Made by a program: the position numbers and the translations under genes
Shown here: positions 5,534 through 7,645 of the stretch, one piece after another
Numbering within the stretch: position 1 is the stretch's first letter
How the letters are laid out: every line of letters begins with the position of its first letter
Assembly (NCBI GenBank): GCA_947497675.1
Contig: CANMHY010000028.1
Span: 1-7,645 of the forward strand
DNA: 7,645 nt
Reading direction: 5' to 3'
DNA from: Alphaproteobacteria bacterium
Lineage (GTDB): Bacteria > Pseudomonadota > Alphaproteobacteria > 16-39-46
Notes under the pieces: generated by a model
Seen by the model: only the letters and a program-made list of their open reading frames with translations
Told to the model about the DNA's origin: nothing
The model's database searches: none

Positions 5534-5562
5534 TGTATATCGGGGACAACTTCAAAAGTCAA
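5534..5562 (-). promoter_or_regulatory. Sigma-70-type promoter of the rpmH operon
   Basis: On the minus strand TTGACT (5557-5562) and TATACA (5534-5539) are separated by exactly 17 bp, each one or two bases from consensus. Transcription would start near 5527 and give a leader of about 92 nt before the rpmH GTG. The -35 box begins only 5 bp after the lolA stop codon, so lolA and the rpmH cluster abut without an obvious terminator between them. Confidence 0.65.
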
Positions 5563-5567
5563 CCAAT

Positions 5568-6266
5568 TTAGGAGCGGGATGGATTGGAAAGCTCAAAACT
5601 TCCAGAAGGAGGCGTTATTCCCACATCTAAATCTTTTAAAACAACAAGCGTGGTTTGTGTTGTTTGATCAACAACTTGCCATCCGGTCAGACGAAGAGGG
5701 TGATCTTTAAATGTTAAGATAAGCACCCCTAAATCTGGTTCAGATTTATTTCGAAGCGAGATTAAAATCTCATCTTCAGGAGAAAATTCTATTTTATCGA
5801 CAAGAGCTGAACTAAAATCTATTTTTTCGCTTAAAATAAAGGAAGCTGGGGTTGACGAAAGGGGAACGTAGCTTACCTGCTCTAATTCTGGATCATCATA
5901 TGAAATCCAAGCCCCATCTGAGACAAGAATAAGACGCGTTGGCTCTGTATAATCAAATCTCATCTTCCCAGGACGAGAGACATAAAGCTGACCAAACCTC
6001 AATGTACCATCGGGGTCCTCTTGACGAAAATGAGCAGAAAATGTTGAAAAACTGTTTAAATACGTCTGAACACGTTCAAGGGTTTTTTTGAGAGAAAAAG
6101 GGGGTCTATCTGGAAGAGGCTCTCCTCCCTTCAATGCCGCAGCTTCCGTCGCAGCATTTGCCGCTTTTAAGTCTAAAGACGCCTCCTGAGACTCTTCTTT
6201 TGCCTGAAGAGAATCCAGCGATAAGCTTAAAATACCGATACAAAACATATAAAAAACGGCGTTCAT
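5568..6266 (-). CDS. lolA: Outer-membrane lipoprotein carrier protein LolA
   Basis: The product is a periplasmic chaperone that takes lipoproteins from the LolCDE complex at the inner membrane and hands them to the outer membrane. Its 232 residues comprise a signal peptide (hydrophobic 4-17, LQA cleavage at 20-22), an Ala/Glu-rich low-complexity linker (23-55) and the LolA fold from about residue 58. Family features are 'LNSFSTFSAHFRQ', GQLYVSRPGKMRFDY (the most conserved stretch), LVSDGAW and the 'PLSSTPASFIL' motif. The signal peptide is odd in having no Lys or Arg in its first 20 residues. No upstream in-frame start repairs this, and GAGGA lies 5 nt before ATG 6266. The linker also makes it somewhat longer than typical LolA (about 200). 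It follows ftsK by 74 bp, a common alphaproteobacterial arrangement. Confidence 0.93.
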   Translation of the reverse strand: MNAVFYMFCIGILSLSLDSLQAKEESQEASLDLKAANAATEAAALKGGEPLPDRPPFSLKKTLERVQTYLNSFSTFSAHFRQEDPDGTLRFGQLYVSRPGKMRFDYTEPTRLILVSDGAWISYDDPELEQVSYVPLSSTPASFILSEKIDFSSALVDKIEFSPEDEILISLRNKSEPDLGVLILTFKDHPLRLTGWQVVDQTTQTTLVVLKDLDVGITPPSGSFELSNPSRS

Positions 6267-6287
6267 CAGATCCTCATGGTTTTTTGT

Positions 6288-6293
6288 AGTATA
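6288..6293 (-). promoter_or_regulatory. Candidate -10 box upstream of lolA
   Basis: TATACT on the minus strand lies in the ftsK-lolA spacer, 21 bp before the lolA start. The -35 region 16 bp upstream (TGGCTT) is weak and includes a T6/A5 tract. lolA may therefore be transcribed partly from here and partly by read-through from ftsK. Confidence 0.3.
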
Positions 6294-6340
6294 GTCTAGA
6301 TTTTTAAAAAAGCCACCCCAATTGTTTATTTTCCTATTTG

Positions 6341-7645
6341 TTATCTTAAAATTTCGCGTTTCCCAACATGATTTGCACCAGAAATAATTCCTTCCGCCTC
6401 CATTTGATCAATCAGGCGTGCCGCTCGATTATATCCTATTTGTAAATGACGTTGGATAAAACTGGTGGACGCCTTCCCTTCTCTTAACACCAGGTCAAGA
6501 GCCTGTTGGTAAAGTTCATCTTTCGACGAATCTTCATTTCCATTCAATCCAGCCTCTTCTTCATCTCGTGTTATATCTTCAAGATACGAAGGCGTCCCTT
6601 GAGTCCGTAAAAAAGAAACAACAGCCTCAACATCTTCATCTTTCACGAAAGGACCATGAAGACGGGTAACGCGACCTCCCGCTGCCATATAAAGCATATC
6701 GCCTTGACCCAAAAGCTGCTCTGCACCTTGTTCTCCTAAAATGGTTCGACTGTCAATTTTAGAGGTCACCTGAAAACTAATACGGGTTGGAAAGTTTGCC
6801 TTGATGGTTCCTGTTATAACATCAACGGAGGGACGCTGCGTTGCCATGATAATATGAATACCAGCTGCTCGGGCCATTTGGGCCAACCGTTGAATTGTTG
6901 ATTCAATTTCTTTTCCAGCAACCAACATGAGATCTGCCATTTCGTCGACGACAACAACAATATAAGGAAGCGGAGTTAAATCCAAAGGCTGATCCTCAAA
7001 AAGCGGTTGTCCCGTTTCCGTATCAAATCCAATTTGAACGCGGCGGGTTAAAATTTCTCCTTTTTCATGTGCCAAGGAAACACGGGCATTATATCCATCA
7101 ATATTTCTAACACCGAGTTTTGACATCGCACGATAGCGGTCTTCCATCTCACGGACTGTCCATTTTAAAGCAACAATCGCTTTTTTAGGATCTGTAACAA
7201 CCGGCGCCAATAAATGTGGGATCCCTTCGTAGATGGACAATTCCAACATCTTCGGATCAATCATGATAAATTTACATTTGTCTGGCGGCAATCGATATAA
7301 GAGAGATAAAATCATCGTATTGATTGCAACGGATTTACCCGATCCCGTCGTTCCCGCAACAAGAAGGTGAGGCATACGTGCTAAATCAACAATGACAGAA
7401 CTCCCTCCAATATCTTTTCCAAGGGCAAGCGCTAAAGGAGCTGCACTTCGTTCAAAAACACTGCTTTCAACGAGTTCTCTTAAATAGACCGTTTCTCTTT
7501 GATCATTGGGAAGCTCAATTCCCAGGGCATTTTGGCCAGGTATTACGGAAACCCGTGTCGAAACAGCACTCATTGAACGGGCAATATCGTCTGCAAGACC
7601 GATAATGCGAGAAGACTTTATTCCAGGAGCCGGTATTAATTCATA
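6341..7645 (-). CDS. ftsK: DNA translocase FtsK, C-terminal motor (5' end outside window)
   Basis: The product is the septum-anchored DNA pump that clears chromosome termini through the closing division site and activates XerCD at dif. The frame is open from the window edge to TAA at 6341, giving 434 C-terminal residues. It opens with '[24 protein letters not shown]', the start of the alpha/beta RecA-like motor. Walker [10 protein letters not shown] is at fragment residues 98-106, and Walker B ending in DEMADLM starts near 229 (acidic pair at 234-235). The insert before Walker B ('[14 protein letters not shown]') is typical of alphaproteobacterial Fts[21 protein letters not shown] and '[20 protein letters not shown]' follow. 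The last 60 or so residues form the winged-helix gamma domain ([19 protein letters not shown]), which reads polar KOPS-type sequences. The membrane-spanning N-terminus and linker lie outside the window. The methionine at 7573 is internal. Confidence 0.98.
   Translation of the reverse strand, partial: YELIPAPGIKSSRIIGLADDIARSMSAVSTRVSVIPGQNALGIELPNDQRETVYLRELVESSVFERSAAPLALALGKDIGGSSVIVDLARMPHLLVAGTTGSGKSVAINTMILSLLYRLPPDKCKFIMIDPKMLELSIYEGIPHLLAPVVTDPKKAIVALKWTVREMEDRYRAMSKLGVRNIDGYNARVSLAHEKGEILTRRVQIGFDTETGQPLFEDQPLDLTPLPYIVVVVDEMADLMLVAGKEIESTIQRLAQMARAAGIHIIMATQRPSVDVITGTIKANFPTRISFQVTSKIDSRTILGEQGAEQLLGQGDMLYMAAGGRVTRLHGPFVKDEDVEAVVSFLRTQGTPSYLEDITRDEEEAGLNGNEDSSKDELYQQALDLVLREGKASTSFIQRHLQIGYNRAARLIDQMEAEGIISGANHVGKREILR

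Overview
The window reads as part of an AT-rich alphaproteobacterial chromosome. The gene order ftsK-lolA followed by rpmH-rnpA-yidD-yidC-engB, the FtsK motor insert just before Walker B, and the lysine replacing arginine in the YidC groove all fit Alphaproteobacteria. An obligately host-associated order such as Holosporales or a relative is a reasonable guess, based on low GC, IS debris and a decayed gene, but the sequence does not prove it.

Layout. Bases 1-411 are the right end of an ISAs1-family insertion sequence: the C-terminal 129 codons of its transposase plus the terminal inverted repeat. Bases 412-490 hold a compact terminator-like structure. Bases 491-667 (minus) are the N-terminal remnant of a GNAT-type acetyltransferase, with its start codon and ribosome binding site intact but the rest gone. 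Bases 758-1516 (plus) encode an unrecognised exported protein of 252 residues, built from 33-residue repeats and probably a beta-solenoid. It is the one really unfamiliar gene here. It converges on tag.

From 1548 to the right edge every gene is on the minus strand. In transcription order they are: ftsK (5' end outside the window), lolA, then from its own good sigma-70-type promoter rpmH (ribosomal protein L34, GTG start), rnpA (RNase P protein), yidD, yidC (membrane insertase), engB (ribosome-assembly GTPase) and tag (3-methyladenine DNA glycosylase I). rpmH to engB is a classic conserved cluster linking ribosome and tRNA maturation with membrane-protein insertion. The genes are packed tightly: yidD starts inside rnpA and engB starts inside yidC. 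tag follows engB by 18 bp and is probably the last gene of the transcript.

Most of the window is conserved housekeeping. I see no CRISPR array, RNA gene, toxin-antitoxin pair or defence locus. Points worth a second look are the repeat protein, the IS/GNAT decay junction with its competing hairpins, and the start-site and overlap details in the rpmH-tag operon.
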